This document shows, in pieces, positions 39,323 through 50,420 of a stretch of DNA of 64,000 nt. The DNA is taken from contig NC_068937.1 of NCBI RefSeq assembly GCF_016801865.2, positions 3,001,940 through 3,065,939 of the forward strand, in the 5' to 3' direction. Every line of letters begins with the position of its first letter. The stretch's first letter is position 1. Origin of the DNA: Culex pipiens pallens. Lineage: Eukaryota; Arthropoda; Insecta; Diptera; Culicidae. Position numbers and translations under genes: made by a program. A model generated the notes under the pieces. The model searched no databases and was not told the origin of the DNA. It saw only the letters and a list, made by a program, of their open reading frames with translations.

Positions 39323-42301
39323 GAGGAGCAGACACTCCTAACCTCACCAAACGAGACAATTCTGAGAGCTAAAATGCAATCCAGAGGAGATTATCACAAA
39401 GAGGGGCATGACTCTTTTTTCTGGGGTAGAAATGTCATCCTAGAAATGAGTTCTTCCCCGGAGCAAGATAAATGAACCAGCCTTGCAGCTTTGTTTCAGT
39501 CGGGAGGGTTCATCTACCCTCTTGGAATGCTCTGCAAGTGCTGGAAAGATTTATCAAACTGGAGAATCATGAGAAGTCTGATAAAATAATCCCTCTGACG
39601 TTGCAGGAAATTGAAAAATGCACTTTAATGTTGGAAATGAATAAAAATTAGCTTTAAAAATTTGAATTGGGACTCACTTTTCAGTAAAAGTTGGCATATT
39701 TTCACATGACACTTGTCTGCCACTAGAAGTTCATCGTAGCATCGTAGCAGGCCACGGCAGTAATCCTTCAAGTACATGCTGCGCCACTACTCCCTCGTCA
39801 TAGCTTACTGCGTTGTATTATGAATTCTCGAAGGAGGGTTCCTGGAAAAGGTGGAGGGCAGGATTAGTTCTAATGCAACCCTTGCAGCTGCTGTAGCAAA
39901 CAGCTTGCTACGATTTGAAGTGGAGGTACGATGGAAATGTGCATTCAGTTCGAAGTTATGTAATGAAGCCCTGAAGGAAGATTTGAATAGACCTTGAGTG
40001 AGCCAGAAGAATTTTGAAATATCACTGGAAACTGATATGTTATTTGTGCATTTACTTTCAAAGTCAAAGAATTTCGTTCTTGTTCCTAGATACTGGTATT
40101 TTTATTACTTAAACAAATAAACTAGCACATTGTTATGTTATTTCCAACTCAAAAGATTAACATTTCACAAATCACACCCAAAACTTTCACTAAATTGTTG
40201 CTCTCCCGTGACTCTTTCAACAACTTTCCAGACCTTGGTCCACTACAAAAATGTTCGGTTAGCCACGATTTTTCCACTCTACCGAATTTTGTTATACCCC
40301 TCGGGAAATGAACCAAAGGCAAGATAAAGTGCTGCAGGAGGCATGATAAAATTCAGTTTAGTATGGCGAGAAAAGAACTCCTTACGAAAAAATCAACAAC
40401 ATTTTCAAGTAAAAAGCTCACCTCCCCAAAATTACCCCACTTTGCTTTGTTTGGTTTTTCCACCCAAATGAAGCTCGCGCGCAGCAAGCCATGAGCAACA
40501 ATTTATTGGTGTGAAAAGTGGGAGCAGCAGGCGAATAACTTATAACCCGTCAGTGGTTTCCACAAGACTGCTTGGATGGGGGATGCACACCTTCTTCAGG
40601 GGAAGCAGGATCCAAGCCACGTGGGAGCGGGGTTAGTTGAGGATTTCTTGGAGCTTTTTGTTTTTACTCAAGGAGGCGCTACGATTTGTGGGTTGAGGAA
40701 GCCGCCTCCTTCGATTGGGTTGGGTAGGGTACTTCACAGAAAGAAATAGGTGCGTTTGTACTTCACTTAATCAACAACCATTATTTGCTCTACAAAGTGA
40801 GTTTTTTTTTGTGGAATCATGAAAAAATCTCAAAAGTTCCTTCAAATCAACCTACCTTAGGAGGCCATGACAGAGCAAACTTTCCGCATGGCCTACCCCA
40901 ATCGACCCCAGACAAACCGGGACGAATTAGGCTTCAACCACACATAAATCTCCCCGATTACTGCGATCCGTCGTCACGTTGGCAGTGTTGACAAGCCTCC
41001 GCAAATTCTTCGATTTTTTCCTCCATTTCTCGTTTCTTTTTCCTCTTTCAGCTATCAAAGTTCATCAAACATCGACAGGATCGGAAATCGATTCCTCCAC
41101 CGGGAAGATGGTCCTCCAGGCACGAAATTCGAACGTGATAGGATTAGCCGAAAGACTATCTTTAACCGCAGCAGGGCGACCTGTGAGACCAGACAGCGTT
41201 ACGTTCCGGTCTGTCTTTTTTTGGGAGGGAAGTTTCCTCTCGATTCAAGAGTCGCAAGAATCGTGCCGGGAGCAGAGTTTTGGTCGAGAGTGGCCTAATA
41301 AAGCGGATTAGAGTCAGTGGCGAAATAACAAATGTCAGATTCCCTGGGCCAGAAGAGGACGGGAAATACGGAACGATTACGATCTGGGCGATTTTGGGTT
41401 TGGTTCAACTGAAAAAAGTGTACTCGACAGTTTCAATCGAGAAGAAAACTATAATCCCGATTACACGTGTTCGTCGTTTGGAGGGGAAAGCTCGTACATT
41501 TACCGTTTCGATTGCAAATTGAAAGATATCCGGAGGGCGAGATTCACTAGAGAGTAAGCACCGATTCAGTCTTTAAGCTGTGAATTTTGGTTCGGTGGAG
41601 GAGATAAGAGAAGGCTTAGTGTAGTGCTCTGAAATTTTTCTCAAAAACGACAACAAAATGACTGATTATTTTTAGTTCATGCAATTAAAAATAATGTAAA
41701 AACGTTTTGAAAAATTGTTAATAGCATAAAAGACTCACCTTCAAAATTGATATTATCTTCTATTCACAATTTTGTAACATCTAATCAAAACATTAGCATT
41801 CTAATAACGTCTTTCTAGTCCAAACCTGGCCAAGTTTAGGTAAACCAAAATTCCCAACTCCTTTCAAAAGCTATTTCCAGTGGCATCTTCTGTAAAAACA
41901 ACCCCTCCCTCACCTACTGCCTCAAAAACTCCTTCTGCAAACACTCCACCGGATGAGAGGACCCCCTTCCCCAATTTCTGATTTGAGTGGCCATTCTTGA
42001 ACACGACCATTTTTTTTTGAAAGATTGGAAGGGGCATTTATCCACTGGAGAAGCGAAAGAACAATATTTATTTTTCGACAGAGAGAGAATATTCTCTTCC
42101 TGGCCCCAAAATAGATCCCCAGACTACGGCAGACAATGGCAGGTTTGCTTTTTAAGAGGAAGCGTTGAAAAAGGGGGGGGGGGGTCTTTTCTTAAGCCAC
42201 TCCGGTCTTTCGGTCAAGTTCCTCAAAGAGAGAGAAAGTGAACTTTTCCTAGCTCGGAAGATTTGCTTGCCAAAGTTGCGGTGAAAATCCAGCATGGTCG
42301 T
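39323..42301. other. non-coding stretch
   Basis: No gene is called. Motifs at 39743, 39803, 39903 and 40480 form the densest cluster in the window. A pyrimidine tract ending ttcag at ~41050 precedes a GC-richer open stretch (to 41311). It could be an exon start, but there is no recognisable protein and no partner donor. Confidence 0.4.
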
Positions 42302-44242
42302 AGTAGAGCAATTCTCTACGAAATCGGTCTTTTTTCTTCAATTTTAATTTTTGTATTTTTTAATCCGGCTGAAACTTTTTTGGTGCCTTCGGTATGCCCA
42401 AAGAAGCCATTTTGCATCATTAGTTTGTCCATATAATTTTCCATACAAATTCGGCAGCTGTCCATACAAAAATGATGTATGAAAATTCAAAAATCTGTAT
42501 CTTTTGAAGGAATTTTTTGATCGATTTGGTGTCTTCGGCAAAGTTGTAGGTATGGATACGGACTACACTGGAAAAAATAATACACGGTAAAAAAAAATTT
42601 GGTGATTTTTTTATTTAACTTTTTATCACTAAAACTTGATTTACAAAAAAACACTATTTTTAATTTTTTTTATTTTTTGATATGTTTTAGAAGACATAAA
42701 ATGCCAACTTTTCAGAAATTTCCAGGTTGTGCAAAAAATCACTGACCGAGTTATGAATTTTTTTATCAATACTGATTTTTTCAAAAAATCGAAATTTTGG
42801 TCGTAAAAATTTTTCAACTTCATTTTTCGATGTAAAATCAAATTTGCAATCAAAAAGTACTTTAGTAAAATTTTGATAAAGTGCACCGTTTTCAAGTTAT
42901 AGCCATATTTAAGTGACTTTTTTGAAAATAGTCGCAGTTTTTCATTTTTTTAAATTAGTGCACATGTTTGCCCAGTTTTGAAAAAAATATTTTTGAAAAG
43001 CTGAGAAAATTCTCTATATTTTGCTTATTCGGACTATGTTGATACGACCTTTAGTTGCTGAGATATTGCAATGCAAAGGTTTAAAAACAGGAAAATTGAT
43101 GTTTTCTAAGTTTCACCCAAACAACCCACCATTTTCTATCGTCAATATCTCAGCAACTAATGGTCCGATTTTCAATGTTAATATATGAAACAATTGTGAA
43201 ATTTTCCGATCTTTTCGAAAAAAATATTTTTGGAATTTTCAAATCAAGACAAACATTTTAAAAGGGCGTAATATTGAATGTTTGGCCTTTGTGAAATGTT
43301 AGTCTTGATTTGAAAATTCCAAAAATATTTTTTTCGAAGAGATCGGAAAATTTCACAAATGTTTCATATATTAACATTGAAAATCGGACCATTAGTTGCT
43401 GAGATATTGACGATAGAAAATGGTGGGTTGTTTGGGTGAAACTTAGAAAACATCAATTTTCCTGTTTTTAAACCTTTGCATTGCAATATCTCAGCAACTA
43501 AAGGTCGTATCAACAAAGTCCAAATAAGCAAAATATAGAGAATTTTCTCAGCTTTTCAAAAATATTTTTTTCAAAACTGGGCAAACATGTGCACTAATTT
43601 AAAAAAATGAAAAACTGCGACTATTTTCAAAAAAGTCACTTAAATATGGCTATAACTTGAAAACGGTGCACTTTATCAAAATTTCAGTAAAGTACTTTTT
43701 GATTGCAAATTTGATTTTACATCGAAAAATGAAGTTGAAAAATTTTTACGACCAAAATTTCGATTTTTTGAAAAAATCAGTATTGATTAAAAAATTCATA
43801 ACTCGGTCAGTGATTTTTTGCACAACCTGGAAATTTCTGAAAAGTTGGCATTTTATGCCTTCTAAAACATATCAAAAAATAAAAAAAATTAAAAATAGTG
43901 TTTTTTTGTAAATCAAGTTTTAGTGATAAAAAGTTAAATAAAAAAATCACCAAATTTTTTTTACCGTGTATTATTTTTTTCCAGTGTAGTCCGTATCCAT
44001 ACCTACAACTTTGCCGAAGACACCAAATCGATCAAAAAATTCCTTCAAAAGATACAGATTTTTGAATTTTCATACATCATTTTTGTATGGACAGCTGCCG
44101 AATTTGTATGGAAAATTATATGGACAAACTAATGATGCAAAATGGCTTCTTTGGGCATACCGAAGGCACCAAAAAAGTTTCAGTCGGATTAAAAAATACA
44201 AAAAAAAATCGAATGACCGAAATCCTAGAGAACTGCTCAGTA
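42302..44242. mobile_element. 1.93-kb foldback element with ~950-bp arms
   Basis: The left arm (42306-43258) and right arm (43294-44238) are near-perfect reverse complements separated by a ~35-bp spacer. Identical 65-codon and nearly identical 84-codon frames appear on opposite strands as a consequence. The ends pair as GAGC...GCTC, and AGTA flanks both sides (42302-42305 and 44239-44242) as a likely 4-bp target duplication. No transposase is present. The sequence resembles a repeat I recall as common in culicine mosquito genomes (from memory, not searched). A read-through transcript would fold into a ~950-bp double-stranded RNA. Confidence 0.88.
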
Positions 44243-47200
44243 GGCGGGGTGCGATGAGGGGGAGGAAAACTTAATTGCAAAAATTCCCTAAATAAAATAT
44301 CAGCCAATTTGTTTCAGTGCAAACGAGGGAGGAGAGCGTTACTGGCTGTTTTTTGGAGTGGCCAGGAATGACTGCTAATCCTGATTTGTGAAGTTGACTA
44401 ATTTTTGCCCTTCGGAGGTTGAGACGCAGAGGGATTATTTGAGGAACTTGGAAAAGTAAACTTCAATGTGAAGTTTGACTCAAAACTTTAAGCTAAGGCG
44501 TTTTCGCTAATCACAAACTGAGCATAAATTGGTAGTCAAATCTTGGAATTGAAAAATCTTAACTTCTTTTCACATAATTTGAAAAAGTCAGCTTAAAAAA
44601 TCTAGCAATAAATCCATCGTCATAATTCCGTCCAACAAAATAAGTAATAATTCCCGGTCGTAATTGAATACCATTGAAAACATGTTTTTCCTCCCACCTT
44701 TTCTCTCTGTGGAAAACCACCCCATTTTCCACACATTTAATGATGGTGTAGAAAAAACAGCAACAAAGAAAAAAACATTCATCACCAACAAGTGGGTCGG
44801 GAAAACAATTTGTTTTATATTTTCCACCACTTTTTGGTGCGCAACTTTTCCTGCGTGCACTGCACCACACTGATATTATTCATTTTCCACGCTGCATCGC
44901 AGCAAGCCTTGCAAAGGGGTGGGAAAACATATGCGCGACTCAGCTAGGTTTGCCTGTCAGATAAAAATGCCGCATTGGAGACGTTTTCTTGAGATTTTTG
45001 TTTTGTAAAGGTTGGTGTAGAATGAAAAGTTGCAAGTGACTTTTTGAATTTGAATGAAAAAATTAGTAAATTTTGAACAGTAAACATAAATTTTTGAATC
45101 TTTTTTTGACAGAGTACTAAAATTAATTTTATGAAAATTTAGCAACTTCATTCTAAATCAACCTTCACTAAAAAAGCATCAACCAGTTAGCAGGACACAC
45201 CCCGAAAAATCCTCGCAGCAAGCCACGAAAAAGTGCTTTGCATTGCAGTTTTTCGCCGCATTCCACACCCCGAAACAGAAAAGAATCGGAGCTTTTACGC
45301 TTACTACGATCGGAATGATTGCAGTCTTGCTTCTGCGGCAGAGTCGCGCCACTATCTTGAAATGTCTTTTTTCGTCTGTTGTATTTCGGCTGTTAAGAAA
45401 AGAACTTTTTATTTACTTTTACTTAAGCAGTTGAAAATTGTGGGGTTTCTTCCTTTTTTGTTGTGTTTTCTTTGGCAAACATAATGGCTTTAATTTCCTG
45501 ACTTGCATTTTATGTGAGTGTGTGAGCTGAGTGTTTTAGCAATATGTGTAAATTGTTGAGTCGAAAAGAGTCAGTAAAAGTTTTTCTCTAGAGCAAACCA
45601 CTATCTTTTGTGCTCAGTAAACGCTCAGCAAACAAACGAACATTTTGCGATAACTTTTTTTCTCGCAATTTCACACATTAATGGTGTGAACTTTTTTCAG
45701 TGTTTTCAGGGTTGTCCTTAAGGATTATTATCATTATTAACTCATTAAATTCCCCCAAAATTAATCTCCTTATCTAAAGCTAAACAACGCCTACTGCTCT
45801 CTCCTGACTAAAACAACTCGGTTTAACTAAAAATTAAAACCCGAAACCGGTTGCCATGGCCTCCTGTGCGAACTAGAACCCAACCAACCACTCGCATTCA
45901 CAACAATGTTGATTGAAAAGTTGGTCCTGCCGAAATCGGACAGCCCACCGAAGGTGGGTGAGAAATTCGATTTGCCACCCCCGATCTCGTGCGACTAATG
46001 GCCTGTCGAAACTTTTGCGGCGTTTCTGTCAGAAGCAGAACCCTCCAGTGCAAAATACCTGGCCACACACATGCCTCAAACTAGTTGTTTTAATTATGCT
46101 TGATTCCTCGAAATCCGTTTCCGATTTTGTTCCAGTGAATTTGTTTCAGGGGAAAATTTTGCATGGTTCAGTTTGAAAACGACAAACGAAAAACTTGTTC
46201 CGCTGAAAGCATACTTGTAGGGGAAAACTATTTTTCAATATAAGACCCAGCATTTACCACCAGAGTGCGCGTGCTAAAAGGAAATTTCTCCGTTTTTTTG
46301 AAAGAAAAAATAGATGGAAATACTTTTCCCCTTCAAGGTTGGAAGCATCAAAGAGAAAAAAAGCGATCAACAGGAAAACTTGCCTCCACACTTTGATGCC
46401 TTCTGATTGATCTTGGCAACATTTTTACACCAAACTTGAACCAACTCAGCAGAGTTAGAAAAAAAACGGAGAGTTCGTCGCCTAATGGCAATCCAATCCT
46501 ATCCGAGTAGGCTGCTGAAAGTTGGAGCTTTGCAGTGAGTGGGTAAAGGGCGCCTACTTTGACTGTTTTTGATGGCTAGGAAAAGTTTTTCTGTTGGAGA
46601 AAATAGGAAAAGTGTCATTCCAAATCGTCCTCTTCGGAAAAGTGGGAAAAGTTGTTGCATGTTGAGAGAAAAGTTTTTTTTCGCAAATAGGTTTGGCATT
46701 GTGTGTGGCATGTGAAAGTTCAAAAATTTGTTTGTGTTGTAAACTTGAGACATTATTTATAGATATCAGTTTGAAGAAATTTTAATTGATTTCAATTAAG
46801 TATTTGTAATCAACAGCAATTTCAGTAATCATATCAGTTGCAAATCCCACCATGCCATGAGTTGTTTATCCGCTAGCCTGCTGTGATTATTGAAGCCAAC
46901 GCTCAAATATTTCAACTGAAATCGGATTATTTGCTTTCCAGCGTTATCTCCATCATTTACCGATGCGAAAATGTTCAAATATTTATTCGATGCATTTGAA
47001 AATCGATTATTTACAGATTGGCACACTCAATTTGTGTAAAACCCCAAACAAAAACTGACCTCACTGGAAAAAATCAACAACTCCAAACAGTCCATCGAAG
47101 CAGTTCATGAACGTCGTCACGTTTCGCCGTCGATGAAGTTAACAGCCTGCTGCGATTTCCCTTAGGGGGAGATCGCAAAAGTTTTCCACCACCGGTTGCA

Positions 47201-47401
47201 TAACAACAGGCTGCGGTGTCGTATAAAAGCTGGAGAAAGTCCCTCGGCGGATGGAGGGGCAACTTTTGGCCACTATTAAGTAAGTGTTTATCGTGACAGT
47301 TTTATGAAGCTGTTGGCTTTGAGAGTAAGAAAAAGTCAACTTTCTTGGGAAAAGTTGTTGCAGATTTTTTGGTCAGAAAGTCACGGCTAAAGTTGTATTA
47401 A
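44243..47401. other. non-coding stretch
   Basis: No gene is recognised. Dispersed motif copies lie at 44898, 45214, 45299 and 47145. Only short open frames are present. Confidence 0.4.
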
Positions 47402-47713
47402 TTATGGCCTATCTACAATCACTTAGCTTAGAACATCTAAGTAAAGTAGTTACTTAGGAAAGTCTGCAACTTACGTTCGTCATCCACAATCAACTTAGAA
47501 AACTTGCTGGGCTGATATACGTTGCTATGCAGTTGTTTGTTTACCTTTGATATGGAAACGTCAACTTACCGTAGATTTTGAAATTTTCCAAACCAAACGT
47601 CAGTTTCTAATTTGATTACTTTTCCATTGTAGAAACTCAGATTCATTTCCATTGATTCAAATTCCTAAGCTAAGTGAAATTTTCTAAGCTAAGTGATTGT
47701 AGATAGGCCATTA
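47402..47713. mobile_element. 306-bp miniature element with TTA duplication
   Basis: The element spans 47405-47710 and is flanked by TTA on both sides. The inverted ends (~29 bp) begin TGGCCTATCTACAATCACTT. The word CTAAGCTAAGTG recurs internally near the right end. The 3-bp TTA duplication suggests the PIF/Harbinger group. It has no coding capacity. Confidence 0.82.
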
Positions 47714-49637
47714 GGTGAAGACCTACCTGTGTGGCATCAAAAGGTGGACGCGTGGGGTGCAATCTAGTAGGCTCTGGGATTAATTTTTCATCCAATGTTT
47801 GTCGAAGTAACGAGATAAAACGCATACACGCTGAATAAAACCTGGGCAGATTGAAGTACTAATTGTGCCCGACGTTTTCCAAGTGTAATGCAAATATGTT
47901 GGAGCATTTTTTCTCTTATTTGAGGACGGGTCCGGAACGACGAATGATAAAGCTTCACGAGCAAATATACACAAGGACGATAAAAAAAGTTTTCATTCAT
48001 TGCGATAATTGAATGCGTTTATTATGCATGCGGGATGAGCACTTGAAAATGAACTGGAAATGAAAATAGATTTGAAAAATTTATATTTTTTTAGAAATTG
48101 ATCTTTTCTAGCTAGATTTAACTAAGTTCTCGCTGTTTAAAATAGAAGTTAAAAAAAAACTTCAAATTTCCAATGGGCACTTCAGGGTTGGCCATGGTAA
48201 AAAACGAGCTTGTAAGTGCGGTTCACCAACCACTATCATCGCCTACTGTGAAGAGATGAAAAAGGAAATCCCACATTCAAAATGAGTCCCCTTGGAGCCA
48301 TGGCCTACTGGGATGGGAATAAAATGGCAAATAAAAAAGGGTCCTTGAAGGGAACAAAAAGGCCAGATAATTGCCCTTGCTCCATGATATCGGACCACTC
48401 TGGGGCACTCCTGTGAATAATCAGCTCATGTTGGTTTGAGATAGAAAAGAGGTTTAAGAATTTCAATAACTGATAGTTTTTGAGTGAATTTAAATCATGA
48501 ACATACCAAAAATGCTCAGAACGCAAGTTCCACAACATCACCGGAAGCACTCATAATCCATCTCACGAGCTCACTTTGACAAACACAAATTACCTCACCC
48601 GTCATCTTCATCAATCGCAAGACGACGACGACTCCACCAAACTCATCCAAGTATGCCACGGCTGCTGGTGCATCCTGAACGCGCTTGCTACGATTGCACA
48701 ACGCCACTTGCGTGCTTCCTCACGCGGAAGTTGTTTTGCTTCCAGCTGCCTACTGCGACCGAGCTCTTCGTCAACAACTCCGAGATTGCTCTTAGTTCGC
48801 TCCGTCGAGCATCGTTCCGTCGTTGGCAGGCGTGCCCGTGCGGAAGCAAAACGGTACACACTTCCGTCCCGCTGTCAAGATGACGGCGTCGGGTTTGAAA
48901 TGTCACTTTCGACGGTGTTTGTTTGAAAACATTGTTAAACTATCGAAAGTGTGTTGTTGTGCCTTAAGCTGTTTTTGTTTGTCGAAGGAAAAGTGATTTT
49001 CTTCTCATCTGGATATTTTTTGACGTCCTACCAGTTGATTCCTTCGTCAGCAACATGATCCACTTTACTTTCTAAAAGGAAACTTGCGGTTTAGATAAAT
49101 TTCAAGGAGGAAGTTTTCATCGATGTCTGTTCGACCTTTCAAATTAACTTCTGCAAAGTAGCAAAACTTGAAGAGGGCTAATGTTTTACGACCTACAAGG
49201 CCAAAAGTACACACAGTTCAGCTTGAAACCATCATCCAAGTTGGCCCTGCGTTCTCCGTTACGACCGACGAGAAACACCCAAGTCATGGCATGCTACGAG
49301 ATGACACCGCTTTGGCGATGCGTTTTGGTCGTCGCTTGCTACGAGAGCAAACCTTTTTTTACGAGCACCAACCAAGTCAGGGCCTGGTCCTGCTCCGGTG
49401 TCAGCCAACTGTCGCCAGACCAGAATGGGAAGCTCCAAAAGACGACCACGACGTTGTTTGCCTTCAGTACCGTAATTATTACCCAAGGTCCGCTTTGCAT
49501 TAACTGATAGTGAGACTTGAGTGACATGCCTTGCATGTGTGTGTGCAATATTTACCCACTCTTGGCTACCATCAGTGACAGTTAATGAAGTGTCATTCGG
49601 ATGTTTGTCGTGATTACAAGAGTTGCTTTTGGAGACG
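47714..49637. other. non-coding stretch, GC-richer from 48.5 kb
   Basis: Overlapping open frames on both strands between 48500 and 49510 follow the higher GC content. None has a recognisable domain. Motif copies lie at 48683, 48748 and 49334. Confidence 0.4.
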
Positions 49638-49642
49638 CAGCC

Positions 49643-49893
49643 TGTCGTGGCTGGAGCGGGATTTCCTTCAGATTTTCCGACTATTTCGGATTATTTTCGG
49701 AGACACAGAAACACGCGTTGTTTAGGCCCAAAACATAACACAAGACTGTTTATTCTTTTCTCTCTCTCGCGTCAACCAAGCACACGCACACAACTCAACA
49801 CCAATGTATATTCGAAGCAAGGTGTGACATTTCCTATTACTAGCTTGTATGAGTATCTTATTTATTCATCGCCTACCAATCTCATCCACTACA
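49643..49893 (-). repeat. 3' LTR (minus orientation)
   Basis: 251 bp running TGTCGTGG...CCACTACA on the plus strand. On the minus strand it reads TGTAGTGG...CCACGACA and contains AATAAA (complement of 49749-49754), a plausible poly(A) signal marking the R region. Confidence 0.9.
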
Positions 49894-49915
49894 TCCTCCT
49901 CCTCTTCTACTCTCT
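49894..49915 (-). other. polypurine tract
   Basis: Immediately inside the left LTR the minus strand reads AGAAGAGGAGGAGGA (49894-49908) after one T and a further purine run. It primes plus-strand DNA synthesis in LTR elements. Its position fixes the left LTR as the 3' LTR. Confidence 0.75.
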
Positions 49916-50420
49916 GATCAATGAAATTACAACAAATACATCAATGAGAACCTAACCTATACAATATTTTAATTTCATGCAATGGCCTTTTTTTTTTTTG
50001 CCAGGAAAAGCCTTATAACATCCGGCGTAAAAACCTGAATCTTTTCAAAACAATTTACAATATATTTCTAATCTCGTATACAATAGTTTCTTTGAAGCTA
50101 AATAACAGTGAACGATGTCGTCTAATCGATGCCCGAGCTAGATAACAGTGAGCGATGTCCTATATCCGATGCCCTTCAACGTTCTTGGCAGTTTGCTGCT
50201 ACCGGTTGTTCCAACTCTAGGCCCAATGTGGTCCGCCAATTTATCCTGGAAATACACCTTAAAAAAAAACAAAAAAAACAAAAACCTAACCAAAAGAGGC
50301 TAGATGCAACGATAATTAGAACTTAATGATTAAATAATGTCTAGTTCCACCTATCTTTTAAATAAGCATGATATTGCGTATTTCAACCAATTTTCCAACA
50401 TCATAATCTTAACCTAAGTC
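49916..50420. other. unique internal segment between polypurine tract and satellite
   Basis: About 500 bp of non-repetitive AT-rich sequence with no open frame of note. It contains a near-direct repeat around 50100-50170 (AACAGTGARCGATGTC...CGATGCCC). Confidence 0.6.

Larger units (their letters stand above)
9725..49343. promoter_or_regulatory. dispersed 10-bp motif CGYAGYARGC, 24 copies
   Basis: Plus-strand copies start at 9725, 10601, 12176, 15997, 18630, 21101, 30564, 30935, 34459, 35816, 36073, 39743, 40480, 44898 and 45214. Minus-strand copies start at 30171, 32486, 39803, 39903, 45299, 47145, 48683, 48748 and 49334. Conservation extends to roughly ATCGYAGYARGCYRTG, and further flanks do not align. 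Weaker variants (CAAAGTAGGC, CTCAGTAGGC) also occur throughout. The fixed purine/pyrimidine wobble suggests a protein-binding site. The binder is unknown. Confidence 0.6.

Noticed and set aside
41051..41311. Possible exon after a good acceptor-like tract (ttcctctttcag)
   Set aside because: The open stretch encodes nothing recognisable and lacks a convincing donor in frame.
42344..44274. Identical 65-codon and near-identical 84-codon frames on opposite strands, as if duplicated genes
   Set aside because: They are mirror images within the arms of the foldback element and have no protein features.
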